A DNA stretch of 40,275 nt from a virus, in IMG/VR virus record IMGVR_UViG_3300044940_000646, positions 1 through 40,275 of that record; one strand, given 5' to 3'. The notes beneath the pieces are model-generated. The model was not told the DNA's origin. It saw only the letters and a list, made by a program, of their open reading frames with translations, and did no database searches. The first letter of the stretch is position 1, and every line of letters begins with the position of its first letter. Shown here piece after piece: positions 1 to 9,500 of this stretch. The position numbers and the translations under genes are program-made.

Positions 1-107
1 AAATGATCAGTATCTGCTCTTGCTTTGTCGGTCATCGACACATGAGCAAAACGCTTTCTTTGCTCATCGGTCAAATATTCAAGAAGGAATTGCTTGAATC
101 TAATCAT
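1..107 (-). CDS. Array paralog, 5' fragment cut by the window edge
   Basis: The first 35 codons of another family member, beginning MIRFKQFLLEYLTDEQRKRF and running off the left edge. Its ATG (107-105) overlaps the TGA of the preceding gene (106-104). This shows that the array continues beyond the window. Confidence 0.9.
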   Translation of the reverse strand, partial: MIRFKQFLLEYLTDEQRKRFAHVSMTDKARADTDH

Positions 108-1828
108 TGAAAATACCTCTTATAATTAGGGTTCTTTTTTGCTGCTTCTCTTACTCTTTCATTTTTATCATTCAATGCTCTACTTAAATGTTCAGGATTT
201 GCATTTGGATGGCTTGCTGCTGCTTCTCTTATAACATAATCTTCATCACTTAAAGCTTTATGTAAATGTTCAGCATTTGCGTTTGGATGATTTGCTGCTG
301 CTGCTCTTACAAGAAATTCTTCGTCATTTAATGCTTTATGTAAATGTTCAGCATTTGCGTTTGGATGACCTGCTGCTGTTGCTCTTACAAGTAAATCTTC
401 GTCATCTAATGCTTTATGTAAATGTTCAGCATTTGCATTTGGATGTTTTGCTGCTGCTTCTCTTATAACATAATCTTCATTACTTAAAGCTTTATGTAAA
501 TGTTCAGCGTTTGCATTTGGATGACTTGCTGCAGCTAATCTTACTTTCCAGTTTTCATCATTTAGCGCTTTATGTAGATGCTCAGCATTTGCATTTGGAT
601 GTTTTGCTGCAGCTTCTCTTATAATATAGTTTCTATCATTTAATGCTTTATGTAAATGTTCAGCATTTGCATTTCGATTTTTTACTGCGGCTTCTCTTAT
701 ATAAACTCGTTCATCATTTAATGCCTTATGTAAATGTTCTGCATTTGCATTTGGATGACTTGCTGCTGCTACTTTTACAAAGAATTCTTCGTCATCTAAT
801 GCTTTGTGCAAATGTTCTGCGTTTGCATTTGGATGACTTGCTGCTGCTTTTCTTACAAGAACTTGTTCATCATTTAATGCTTTATGTAAATGTTCTGCAT
901 TCGCATTTATATGACTTGCTGCTGCTTTTCTTACAACAACTTGTTCATCATTTAATGCTTTATGTAAATGTTCAGCATTTGCATTTGGATGTTTAATTGC
1001 TGCAATTCTTACATTAGAATCTTTATTAGCTAAAGCTTTTGTAATATCTTCGTGTGTAGCTTTTGGATGTAGAATATGTTTTATACCATTGTGATTATAT
1101 ACTTCTGGATGTTTAACAAAAATATCGGGTTTGTATTCACCAGAAAGCTTTTTTGCTACTTCATGAGCGCTCTTTGTAAAAGCAGGATGTTTAATTCCAT
1201 ATTCAGAATCAATTGCATAAGCCACATGACCTTCTTTATTATGATGAGGTTGCAAAGTAGCACGATAAATTTCTTGACCGGTATGATCATGAACGCGATG
1301 AACAACAGTTCCGTGACGAATTTCGTGTTCTAAATAATGACGATTTGAACCAGTGTCTACGTTTTTACAACTTAATTGCGCCCATGAATGTCCTTTTGGA
1401 TGATGTAGATCTGGTGCGCTATTTGTTTGACCTGCAACCTCGATACCACGAACAGTTGAAGTCTTGAATACATTACCTTTTTTCACTCCTTCTCTTGTCG
1501 AATCAGAAGCGAATGCATTCCTTAATTTTTCGTCTTTGATAAGACGTCCAATTTTAACATCTCGTCCATACTTATCTTTTATCAATCCACGGCGATAGTC
1601 ATCGTGGTGAATTTCTTGACCAAGATGACGTTCAACAGCACGATGTACTTCACTCTTATGAAATTGATGACCGGCATCAGTTGAAATCTCACCATGAACT
1701 ATATCATTGTTTTTACCAAAAAAGTGATCTGTGCTTGCACGTGCTTTGTCAGTCATCGACACATGAACAAAACGCTTTCTTTGCTCATCAGTTAAGTATT
1801 CAAGAAGAAATTGCTTGAATTTAATCAT
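104..1828 (-). CDS. Array paralog with 12 helical repeats, 574 aa
   Basis: N-terminal domain about 1-253 (start MIKFKQFLLEYL), 12 repeats of 26 residues, then the NPNYKRYFQ end. The first repeat is atypical (THEDITKALANKD), which is also seen in the copy at 9497-11143. Variable residues before VR or IR read, in order, EQVV, EQVL, EEFF, ERVY, RNYI, ENWK, EDYV, EDLL, EEFL and EDYV, so they are rich in aromatic and hydrophobic side chains. It joins both neighbours by ATGA overlaps. The long plus-strand frames opposite this gene are shadows of the repeat codons. The start is fixed by the overlap and by the AGAGG ribosome-binding site inside the upstream gene's last codons. Confidence 0.93.
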   Translation of the reverse strand: MIKFKQFLLEYLTDEQRKRFVHVSMTDKARASTDHFFGKNNDIVHGEISTDAGHQFHKSEVHRAVERHLGQEIHHDDYRRGLIKDKYGRDVKIGRLIKDEKLRNAFASDSTREGVKKGNVFKTSTVRGIEVAGQTNSAPDLHHPKGHSWAQLSCKNVDTGSNRHYLEHEIRHGTVVHRVHDHTGQEIYRATLQPHHNKEGHVAYAIDSEYGIKHPAFTKSAHEVAKKLSGEYKPDIFVKHPEVYNHNGIKHILHPKATHEDITKALANKDSNVRIAAIKHPNANAEHLHKALNDEQVVVRKAAASHINANAEHLHKALNDEQVLVRKAAASHPNANAEHLHKALDDEEFFVKVAAASHPNANAEHLHKALNDERVYIREAAVKNRNANAEHLHKALNDRNYIIREAAAKHPNANAEHLHKALNDENWKVRLAAASHPNANAEHLHKALSNEDYVIREAAAKHPNANAEHLHKALDDEDLLVRATAAGHPNANAEHLHKALNDEEFLVRAAAANHPNANAEHLHKALSDEDYVIREAAASHPNANPEHLSRALNDKNERVREAAKKNPNYKRYFQ

Positions 1829-3237
1829 TGAAAATACCTCTTATAATTAGGGTTATTTTTTGCTGCTTCTCTTACTCTTTCATTTTCATCATTCAATGCT
1901 CTACGTAAATGTTCAGCATTTGCATTTGGATTTGATGCGGCAGCTTCTCTTATTTTCCATTCTTCATCATTCAATGCTTTATGTAAATGTTCAGCATTTG
2001 CATTTGAATGACTTGCTGCTGCTTCTCTCACAAATAATTCTTTATCATCTAATGCTTTGTGCAAATGTTCTTTATTAGCATTAGGATTTCTTGCTGCAAA
2101 CACTCTTACATAAGAATGTTCATCACTTAAAGCTTTATGCAAATTTTCAGCATTTGCATTTGGATGACTTGCTGCTGCTACTCTTACAAATAATTCTTTG
2201 TCATTTAATGCTTTATGTAAATGTTCTGAATTCGCATTTTTATGTTTTGCAGCGACTAATCTTACAACCCAATGTTTGTCATTAAGTGCTTTATGTAGAT
2301 GTTCTTCATTTGCATTTGGATGTCTAGCAGCTGCAATTCTTACACCTTTATTTTTATCATTGATTGCTTTATATAAATGTTCTGCAGTTGCGTTTGGATG
2401 ATTGATTGCTGCAATTTTTACATCAGGATCTTTATCATTTAACGATTTTGAAATATCTTCATGAGTTGCGTTTGGATGTAAAATATGTTTAATATTATTG
2501 TCGTTATATACTTCTGGATGTTTTTTGAATACACCTGGTTTGTATTCACCAGACAACTTCTTTGCTACTTCATGAGCGTTCTTCGTAAAAGCAGGGTGTT
2601 TAATTCCATATTCTGAATCGACTACATAAGCAATATGGCCGTGTTCGTTATGATATGGTTGAAGAGTTGCACGATATATTTCTTGACCAGTATGATCATG
2701 AACTCGATGAACGACAGTTCCATGACGAATTTCGTGTTCTAAATAATGACTTTTTGAACCAGTGTCTACATTTTTACAACTCAATTGAGCCCATGAATGT
2801 CCTTTTGGATGATGTGGATCTGGTGCACTATTTGTTTGACCGGCAACTTCAATACCACGAACAGTTGAAGTCTTGAATACATTACCTTTTTTTACTCCTT
2901 CTCTTGTCGAATCAGAAGCAAACGCATTCCTTAATTTCTCGTCTTTGATCAAACGTCCAATTTTAACATCTCGACCGTATTTGTCTTTTATGATTCCACG
3001 TCGATAATCATCATGATGAATTTCTTGACCAAGATGACGTTCAACAGCACGATGTACTTCACTCTTATGAAATTGATGACCAGCATCAGTTGAAATCTCA
3101 CCATGAACTATATCATTATCTTTACCAAAAAAGTGATCTGTGTCTGCACGTGCTTTATCAGTCATTGATACATGAGCAAAACGCATTCTTTGCTCATCAG
3201 TTAAGTATTCAAGAAGGAATTGCTTGAATCTAATCAT
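1825..3237 (-). CDS. Array paralog with 8 helical repeats, 470 aa
   Basis: The 253-residue domain (start MIRFKQFLLEYL) is followed by eight repeats and NPNYKRYFQ. Its first four repeats, including ATHEDISKSLNDKDPDVK and the HKNANSEHLHKALNDK repeat, closely match those at the start of the repeat tract in the copy at 21244-22734, about 19 kb away, although neighbouring copies differ. That is a sign of module exchange between distant copies. ATGA overlaps occur on both sides. Confidence 0.93.
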   Translation of the reverse strand: MIRFKQFLLEYLTDEQRMRFAHVSMTDKARADTDHFFGKDNDIVHGEISTDAGHQFHKSEVHRAVERHLGQEIHHDDYRRGIIKDKYGRDVKIGRLIKDEKLRNAFASDSTREGVKKGNVFKTSTVRGIEVAGQTNSAPDPHHPKGHSWAQLSCKNVDTGSKSHYLEHEIRHGTVVHRVHDHTGQEIYRATLQPYHNEHGHIAYVVDSEYGIKHPAFTKNAHEVAKKLSGEYKPGVFKKHPEVYNDNNIKHILHPNATHEDISKSLNDKDPDVKIAAINHPNATAEHLYKAINDKNKGVRIAAARHPNANEEHLHKALNDKHWVVRLVAAKHKNANSEHLHKALNDKELFVRVAAASHPNANAENLHKALSDEHSYVRVFAARNPNANKEHLHKALDDKELFVREAAASHSNANAEHLHKALNDEEWKIREAAASNPNANAEHLRRALNDENERVREAAKNNPNYKRYFQ

Positions 3238-4724
3238 TGAAAATACCTTTTATAGTTAGGATTCTTTTTTACTGCTTCTCTTACTCTTTTATTTTTATCA
3301 TCTAACGCTTTACGTAAATGTTCTGCATTTGCGTTTGGATTAGTTGCGGCGCTTTTTCTTACATCCCAGTTTTTATCATTCAATGCTTTATGCAAATGTT
3401 CAGCATTTGCATTTCGATGACTTGCTGCTGCTTTTCTTACAAAATGATTTTTATCATTCAATGCTTTGTGTAGATGTTCTGCGTTTGCATTTCGATGACT
3501 TGCTGCTGCTTTTCTTACATAGATATCTTCATCATTCAATGCTTTATGTAAATGTTCTGTGTTTGCATTTGGATGACTTGCTGCAAATTTTCTTACAAAG
3601 TCATCTTCATCATTCAACGCTTTGTGTAAATGTTCAGCATTTGCATTAGGATTTCTTACTGCAAACTCTCTTACATAAGGATGTTCATCACTTAAGGCTT
3701 TATGCAAGTTTTCAGCATTTGCATTTGGATGACTTGCTGCTTCTTTTCTTACATAGATATCTTCATCATTCAATGCTTTATGTAAATGTTCTGCGTTTGC
3801 ATTTGGATGACTTGCTGCAGCCTTTCTTACAAGGAAATCTTTATCATTCAACACTTTGTGCAAATGTTCTGCAGTTGCATTTAGATGAATTGCTGCTGCT
3901 AATCTTACAATCCAATCTTTGTCATTAAGTGCTTTATGTAAATGTTCTGCATTTGCGTTTGGATGCAAAATATGACTAATATCATTGTCATTATATACTT
4001 CTGGGTGTTTAACAAAAATACCAGGTTTGTATTCACCAGAAAGCTTTTTTGCTACTTCATGAGCACTTTTTGTAAAAATGGGATTCTTGATTCCATATTC
4101 TGAATCCACAGCATAAGCTATATCACCTCGTTCATTATGATGAGGCTGTAAAGTAGCACGGTAGATTTCTTGACCGGCATGATCATGAACACGATGAACA
4201 ACAGTTCCGTGACGAATTTCATTTTCTAAATAATTTTTATTTAAACCGTTATCTACATTTTTACAACTCAATTGAGCCCAAGAATGTCCTTTTGGATGAT
4301 GTGGATCTGGTTTACTATTTGTTTGACCTGCAACTTCGATACCACGAACCGTTGAAGTCTTGAATATATTACCTTTTCTTGATCCTTCTCTTGTCGGATC
4401 AGAAGCAAATGCGTTTCTTAATTTTTCATCTTTGATAAGTCTACCGATCTTCACTTCTCGACCATACTTATCTTTTATCAATCCACGGCGATAATCATCA
4501 TAATGAATTTCTTGACCAAGATGTCTTTCTACAGCACGATGAACTTCACTCTTGTGTTCATGATGTCCTGCATCAGTTGAAATTTCACCATGAACTATAT
4601 CATTATCTTTACCAAAAAAGTGATCTGTCCATGCACGTGCTTTGTCAGTCATCGACACATCAGCAAAACGTTTTCTTTGCTCATCAGTCAAGTATTCAAG
4701 AAGGAATTGTTTGAATTTAATCAT
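3234..4724 (-). CDS. Array paralog with 9 helical repeats, 496 aa
   Basis: Start MIKFKQFLLEYL; nine repeats; ends NPNYKRYFQ. There is no atypical first repeat: a standard HPNANAEHLHKALNDK unit follows HILHP directly. The variable string DIY-VRK occurs twice (repeats 3 and 6), suggesting internal copying. The N-domain carries HHEHKSEVH, where other copies have HQFHKSEVH. ATGA overlaps occur on both sides. Confidence 0.93.
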   Translation of the reverse strand: MIKFKQFLLEYLTDEQRKRFADVSMTDKARAWTDHFFGKDNDIVHGEISTDAGHHEHKSEVHRAVERHLGQEIHYDDYRRGLIKDKYGREVKIGRLIKDEKLRNAFASDPTREGSRKGNIFKTSTVRGIEVAGQTNSKPDPHHPKGHSWAQLSCKNVDNGLNKNYLENEIRHGTVVHRVHDHAGQEIYRATLQPHHNERGDIAYAVDSEYGIKNPIFTKSAHEVAKKLSGEYKPGIFVKHPEVYNDNDISHILHPNANAEHLHKALNDKDWIVRLAAAIHLNATAEHLHKVLNDKDFLVRKAAASHPNANAEHLHKALNDEDIYVRKEAASHPNANAENLHKALSDEHPYVREFAVRNPNANAEHLHKALNDEDDFVRKFAASHPNANTEHLHKALNDEDIYVRKAAASHRNANAEHLHKALNDKNHFVRKAAASHRNANAEHLHKALNDKNWDVRKSAATNPNANAEHLRKALDDKNKRVREAVKKNPNYKRYFQ

Positions 4725-6211
4725 TGAAAATACCTTTTATAGTTAGGGTTCTGTTTTGCTGCTTCTCTTACTTCTTTATACTTATCTCTCAATGCTTTGT
4801 GAAAATGCTCAGCATTCGCATTTGGATTTGATGCAGCAGCTTTTCTTATTTCCCATTCTTTGTCATTCAATGCTTTATGTAGATGCTCAGCATTTGCATT
4901 TGGATGTTTTGCTGCAGCTTCTCTTACTTTCCAGTTTTCATCATTTAGTGCTTTATGTAGATGTTCTACGTTTGCATTTGGATGATTTGCTGCCTCTTCT
5001 CTTACATAATGATGTTTATCATTTAGCGCTTTATGTAAATGCTGTGCATTTACATTTGGATTACCTGCTGCTGCTACTCTTACAAAGATATCTTCATCAT
5101 TTAGTGCTTTATGTAAATGCTCAGCATTTGCATTTGGATGTTTTGCTGCAGATATTCTTACCTCCCAGTTTTCATCATTCAATGCTTTGTGCAGATGTTC
5201 AGCATTTACATTTGGATGTTTTGCGGCAGCTTCTCTTACATAGATATTTTCATCATTCAATGCTTTGTGTAGATGTTCAGCATTTGCATTTGGATGTTTT
5301 GCTGCAGATATTCTTACCTCCCAGTTTTCATCATTCAATGCTTTGTGCAGATGTTCAGCATTTACATTTGGATGTTTTGCGGCTGCTTTTCTTACAAAAA
5401 ATTGTTTATCATTTAATGCTTTATGTAAATGTTCAGCATTTGCGCTTGGATGCAAAATACATCTAATATCATTTTCATTATAAACATCTGGATGTTTAAA
5501 GAAAACACCAGGCTTATATTCACCAGATAATTTATTTGCTACCTGATAAGCACTCTTTCTAAATGCAGGATTTTTGATTCCATATTCAGAATCAACTACA
5601 TAAGCCACATGACCTTTTTTATTATGATAAGGCTGTAAAGTAGCGCGATAGATTTCTTGTCCTGTATGATCATGAACACGATGAACTACAGTACCACGAC
5701 GGATTTCATTTTCTAAATAATGTTTATTTGAACCGGTATCTACATTTTTACAACTCAGTTGAGCCCATGAATGACCCTTTGGATGATGAGGATCTGGTGC
5801 ACTGTTTGACTGACCAGCAACTTCGATACCACGAACAGTTGATGTTTTGAACACGCCTGTTTTTCTTGATCCTTCTCTTGTCGAATCAGAAGCAAATGCA
5901 TTCCTTAATTTTTCATCTTTGATAAGACGTCCAATTTTAACATCTCGACCATACTTATCTTTTATCAATCCACGGCGATAGTCATCGTAATGAATTTCTT
6001 GACCAAGATGTCTTTCTACAGCACGATGTACTTCGCTCTTGTGTTCATGATGACTTGCGTCATGTGCAATTTCTCCATGAACAATATCATTTCCTTTTCC
6101 AAAGAAATGATCTGTGTCAGCACGAGCCTTTTTGGTCATTTTTACACGAGCAAACCTCTTTCGCTGTTCATCAGTCAAATATTCAAGAAGAAATTGCTTG
6201 AATCTAATCAT
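4721..6211 (-). CDS. Array paralog with 9 helical repeats and an internal duplication, 496 aa
   Basis: Start MIRFKQFLLEYL with a KMTKKARA variant; nine repeats; ends NPNYKRYFQ. The segment carrying ENWEVRISAAK is present twice, in near-identical DNA at about 5125-5230 and 5281-5386. The offset is 156 bases, exactly two repeat units. This is a recent in-frame duplication and shows how the tract grows. ATGA overlaps occur on both sides. Confidence 0.93.
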   Translation of the reverse strand: MIRFKQFLLEYLTDEQRKRFARVKMTKKARADTDHFFGKGNDIVHGEIAHDASHHEHKSEVHRAVERHLGQEIHYDDYRRGLIKDKYGRDVKIGRLIKDEKLRNAFASDSTREGSRKTGVFKTSTVRGIEVAGQSNSAPDPHHPKGHSWAQLSCKNVDTGSNKHYLENEIRRGTVVHRVHDHTGQEIYRATLQPYHNKKGHVAYVVDSEYGIKNPAFRKSAYQVANKLSGEYKPGVFFKHPDVYNENDIRCILHPSANAEHLHKALNDKQFFVRKAAAKHPNVNAEHLHKALNDENWEVRISAAKHPNANAEHLHKALNDENIYVREAAAKHPNVNAEHLHKALNDENWEVRISAAKHPNANAEHLHKALNDEDIFVRVAAAGNPNVNAQHLHKALNDKHHYVREEAANHPNANVEHLHKALNDENWKVREAAAKHPNANAEHLHKALNDKEWEIRKAAASNPNANAEHFHKALRDKYKEVREAAKQNPNYKRYFQ

Positions 6212-8091
6212 TGAAAATACTTTTTGTAGTTAGGATTATCTTTTGCTGCTTCTCTTACTTCTTCATTCTCATCATTCAATGCTTTGTGTAGATGTTCTGC
6301 GTTTGCATTTGAATGAATTGCTGCAGCCATTCTTACTTCCGAATGTTCATCATTCAACGCTTTATGTATATGTTCTGCAGTTGCGTTTGGATGTTTTGCA
6401 GCAGTATATCTCACTAACCATTCTTTATCATTCAATGCTTTATGTAAATGTTCTACATTTGCTTTTGGATGTTTTGCTGCCGCTTTTCTTACAAAGATAT
6501 CTTTATCATTCAACGCTTTGTGCAAATGTTCTGCATTTGCATTTGGATGACTTGCGGCAATTTTTCTTACTTCAAAATTTTTATCATTCAATGCTTTATG
6601 CAAGTTTTCAGCATTTGCATTTGGATGACTTGCTGCTGCTTTTCTTACTTCCAAATGTTTATCATTCAATGCTTTATGCAAGTTTTCAGCATTTGCATTT
6701 GGATTTTTTGCTGCAGCTTTTCTTACTTCCAAATATTTATCATTTAATGCTTTATTTAGGTGTTCTGCATTTGCATTTGGATTTTTTGCTGCAGCTTTTC
6801 TTACAAAAAAGCTAATTTTATCATTCAATGCTTTATGCAAGTTTTCAGCATTTGCATTTGGATGACTTGCTGCTGCTTTTCTTATTTCAAAATGTTCATC
6901 ATTCAATGCTTTATGCAAGTTTTCAGCATTTGCATTTGGATTTCTTGCTGCAGCCATTCTTACTTCAAAATGTACATCATTCAATGCTTTATGTAGATGT
7001 TCTGCAGTTGCGTTTGAATGACTTGCAGCAGCTTTTCTTATATGGACACTTTCATCATTTAATGCTTTGTGCAGATGTTCATCATTTAAATTTGGATGAT
7101 TTACAGCAGCGTTTCTTACAAAGGGGTGTTCATCATTCAATGCTTTATGCAGATGTTCAGCATTTAAATTTGGATGACTTGCAGCAGCTTTTCTTACTTC
7201 CAAATTTTTATCATTTAATGCTTTATGTAGATGTTCTGCGTTTACATTTGGATGACTTGCTGCTGCTAATCTTACTTCCAAATTTTTATTATTTAATGCT
7301 TTATGTATGCGTTCTGCAGTTGCATTTGGATGTAAAATATATTTAATACCATTATCATTATAAACTTTTGGATGTTTTTTAAAAATACCAGATTTATATT
7401 CACCAGATAGTTTCTTTACTATTTCATGAGCGCTCTTTCTAAATGCAGGGTGTTTGATTCCGTGTTCTGAATCAACAGCATAGGCAACATGACCATATTT
7501 GTTATGATGTGGTTGCAATGTTGCTCGATAGATTTCTTGACCTGTATGATCATGAACTCTATGGACGACAGTTCCATGACAAATTTCGTGCTCTAAATAA
7601 TGACGATTTGAACCGGTTTCTATATTTTTACAACTCAATTGAGCCCATGAATGTCCTTTTGGATGATGTAGATCTGGTGCACTGTTTGTCTGACCAGCAA
7701 CCTCGATACCACGAACAGTTGTCGTCTTGAATGTATTACCTTTTCTTGATCCTTCACGAGTAGAATCTGAAGCAAATCTATTTCTTAATTTCTCGTCTTT
7801 GATCAGACGTCCGATCTTGACATCCCGTCCATATTTGTCTTTAATAATTCCACGACGATAATCTTCAGAATGAATTTCTTGACCAAGATGTCTTTCAACA
7901 GCACGATGTACTTCACTCTTGTGTTCTTGATGTCCTGCATCATGAGTAATTTCACCATGAACGATGTCGTTTTCTTTTCCAAAGAAATGATCCGTATCAG
8001 CTCGTGCTTTGTCGGTCATAGATACATGAGCAAAACGCTTTCTTTGTTCGTCGGTTAGATATTCGATAAGGAATTTTTTAAAAGTAATCAT
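6208..8091 (-). CDS. Array paralog with 14 helical repeats, longest copy, 627 aa
   Basis: Start MITFKKFLIEYL; 14 repeats; ends NPNYKKYFQ. Many repeats use AENLHKALND in place of AEHLHKALND. Their variable triplets often end in Glu before VR (NLE, HFE, YLE, HLE, NFE, HSE), unlike the aromatic-rich neighbours, so this copy has its own binding-surface chemistry. One repeat is 27 residues long (KISFFVRK), which explains the odd total length. ATGA overlaps occur on both sides. Confidence 0.93.
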   Translation of the reverse strand: MITFKKFLIEYLTDEQRKRFAHVSMTDKARADTDHFFGKENDIVHGEITHDAGHQEHKSEVHRAVERHLGQEIHSEDYRRGIIKDKYGRDVKIGRLIKDEKLRNRFASDSTREGSRKGNTFKTTTVRGIEVAGQTNSAPDLHHPKGHSWAQLSCKNIETGSNRHYLEHEICHGTVVHRVHDHTGQEIYRATLQPHHNKYGHVAYAVDSEHGIKHPAFRKSAHEIVKKLSGEYKSGIFKKHPKVYNDNGIKYILHPNATAERIHKALNNKNLEVRLAAASHPNVNAEHLHKALNDKNLEVRKAAASHPNLNAEHLHKALNDEHPFVRNAAVNHPNLNDEHLHKALNDESVHIRKAAASHSNATAEHLHKALNDVHFEVRMAAARNPNANAENLHKALNDEHFEIRKAAASHPNANAENLHKALNDKISFFVRKAAAKNPNANAEHLNKALNDKYLEVRKAAAKNPNANAENLHKALNDKHLEVRKAAASHPNANAENLHKALNDKNFEVRKIAASHPNANAEHLHKALNDKDIFVRKAAAKHPKANVEHLHKALNDKEWLVRYTAAKHPNATAEHIHKALNDEHSEVRMAAAIHSNANAEHLHKALNDENEEVREAAKDNPNYKKYFQ

Positions 8092-9500
8092 AGAAAATAC
8101 CTCTTATAGTTTGGATTTTCCTTTGCAGCTTTTCTTATATAGTCATAATTATCATTTAATGCTCTTTCTAAATGTTCTTTATTAGCATTAGGATTTCTTG
8201 CTGCAAACTCTCTTACACAAGAATGTTTATCACTTAGTGCTTTGTGCAAATGTTCTGCATTTGCATTTGGATGTTTTGCTGCAGCTACTCTTACAAAGAA
8301 TTCTTCGTCATCTAATGCTTTATGCAGGTGTTCTGCGTTTGCATTTGGATGTTTTGCTGCAGCTTCTCTTACTTTCCAGTTTTCATCATTTAGTGCTTTA
8401 TGTAAATGTTCAGCATTTGCATTTGGATGACTTGCTGCTTCTTCTCTCACAGAGAATTCTTTGTCATTTAATGCTTTATGTAAATGTTCAGCATTTGCAT
8501 TTGGATTTCTTGCTGCTGCTTTTCTTACATAGATATCTTCATCATTCAACGCTTTGTGCAAATGTTCGGGATTTGCATTTGCATGTTTTGCTGCAGCTTC
8601 TCTTACTTTCCAGTTTTCATCATTTAGTGCTTTATGTAGATGTTCTGCATTTGCATTTGGATGACTTGCTGCTGCTTTTCTTACAAAGAATTCTTCGTCA
8701 TCTAATGCTTTATGTAAATGTTCATCATTTGCGCTTGGATGCAAAATACGTCTAATATCATTGTCATTATAAACATCTGGATGCTTAAAGAAAACACCAG
8801 GCTTATATTCACCAGATAGTTTCTTTGCTACTTCATGAGCGCTCCTTCTAAATGCAGGATTTTTGATTCCATTTTCAGAATCAACTGCATAAGCCACATG
8901 ACCTTCTTCATTATGATGAGGTTGTAAAGTTGCACGATAGATTTCTTGTCCGGTATGATCATGAACGCGATGAACTACAGTGCCGTAACGAATTTCATTT
9001 TCTAAATAATTTTTATATGAACCAGTGTCTACATTTTTGCAACTTAATTCGGCCCAAGAATGACCTTTTGGATGATGTGGATCTGGTGCACTGTTTGACT
9101 GACCAGCAACTTCGATACCACGAACAGTACTTGTTTTAAATATGCTACCTTTTCTTGATCCTTCTCTTGTCGAATCAGAAGCAAATGCATCTCTTAATTT
9201 TTTATCTTTAATTAAACGCCCAATTTTAATATCTCGACCATACTTATCTTTTATCAATCCACGCCGATAATCATCATGATGAATTTCTTGACCAATATGA
9301 CGTTCAACAGCGCGATGTACTTCACTCTTGTGTTCATGATGCCCTGCATCAATTGAAATTTCACCGTGAACTATATCATTGTCTTTGCCAAAGAAATGAT
9401 CCGTATCAGCTCTTGCTTTTTTGCTCATTTTTATATGAGCAAAACGTTTTCTTTGTTCGTCAGTCAAGTATTCAAGAAGAAAATGTTTGAATCTAATCAT
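8088..9500 (-). CDS. Array paralog with 8 helical repeats, 470 aa
   Basis: Start MIRFKHFLLEYL, KMSKKARA variant; eight repeats; the last residue is Leu (YKRYFL) because the junction reads CTATGA rather than CAATGA. The final repeat (ANKEHLERALNDNYDY) is shared with the next upstream copy at 9497-11143, another sign of local copying. ATGA overlaps occur on both sides. Confidence 0.93.
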   Translation of the reverse strand: MIRFKHFLLEYLTDEQRKRFAHIKMSKKARADTDHFFGKDNDIVHGEISIDAGHHEHKSEVHRAVERHIGQEIHHDDYRRGLIKDKYGRDIKIGRLIKDKKLRDAFASDSTREGSRKGSIFKTSTVRGIEVAGQSNSAPDPHHPKGHSWAELSCKNVDTGSYKNYLENEIRYGTVVHRVHDHTGQEIYRATLQPHHNEEGHVAYAVDSENGIKNPAFRRSAHEVAKKLSGEYKPGVFFKHPDVYNDNDIRRILHPSANDEHLHKALDDEEFFVRKAAASHPNANAEHLHKALNDENWKVREAAAKHANANPEHLHKALNDEDIYVRKAAARNPNANAEHLHKALNDKEFSVREEAASHPNANAEHLHKALNDENWKVREAAAKHPNANAEHLHKALDDEEFFVRVAAAKHPNANAEHLHKALSDKHSCVREFAARNPNANKEHLERALNDNYDYIRKAAKENPNYKRYFL

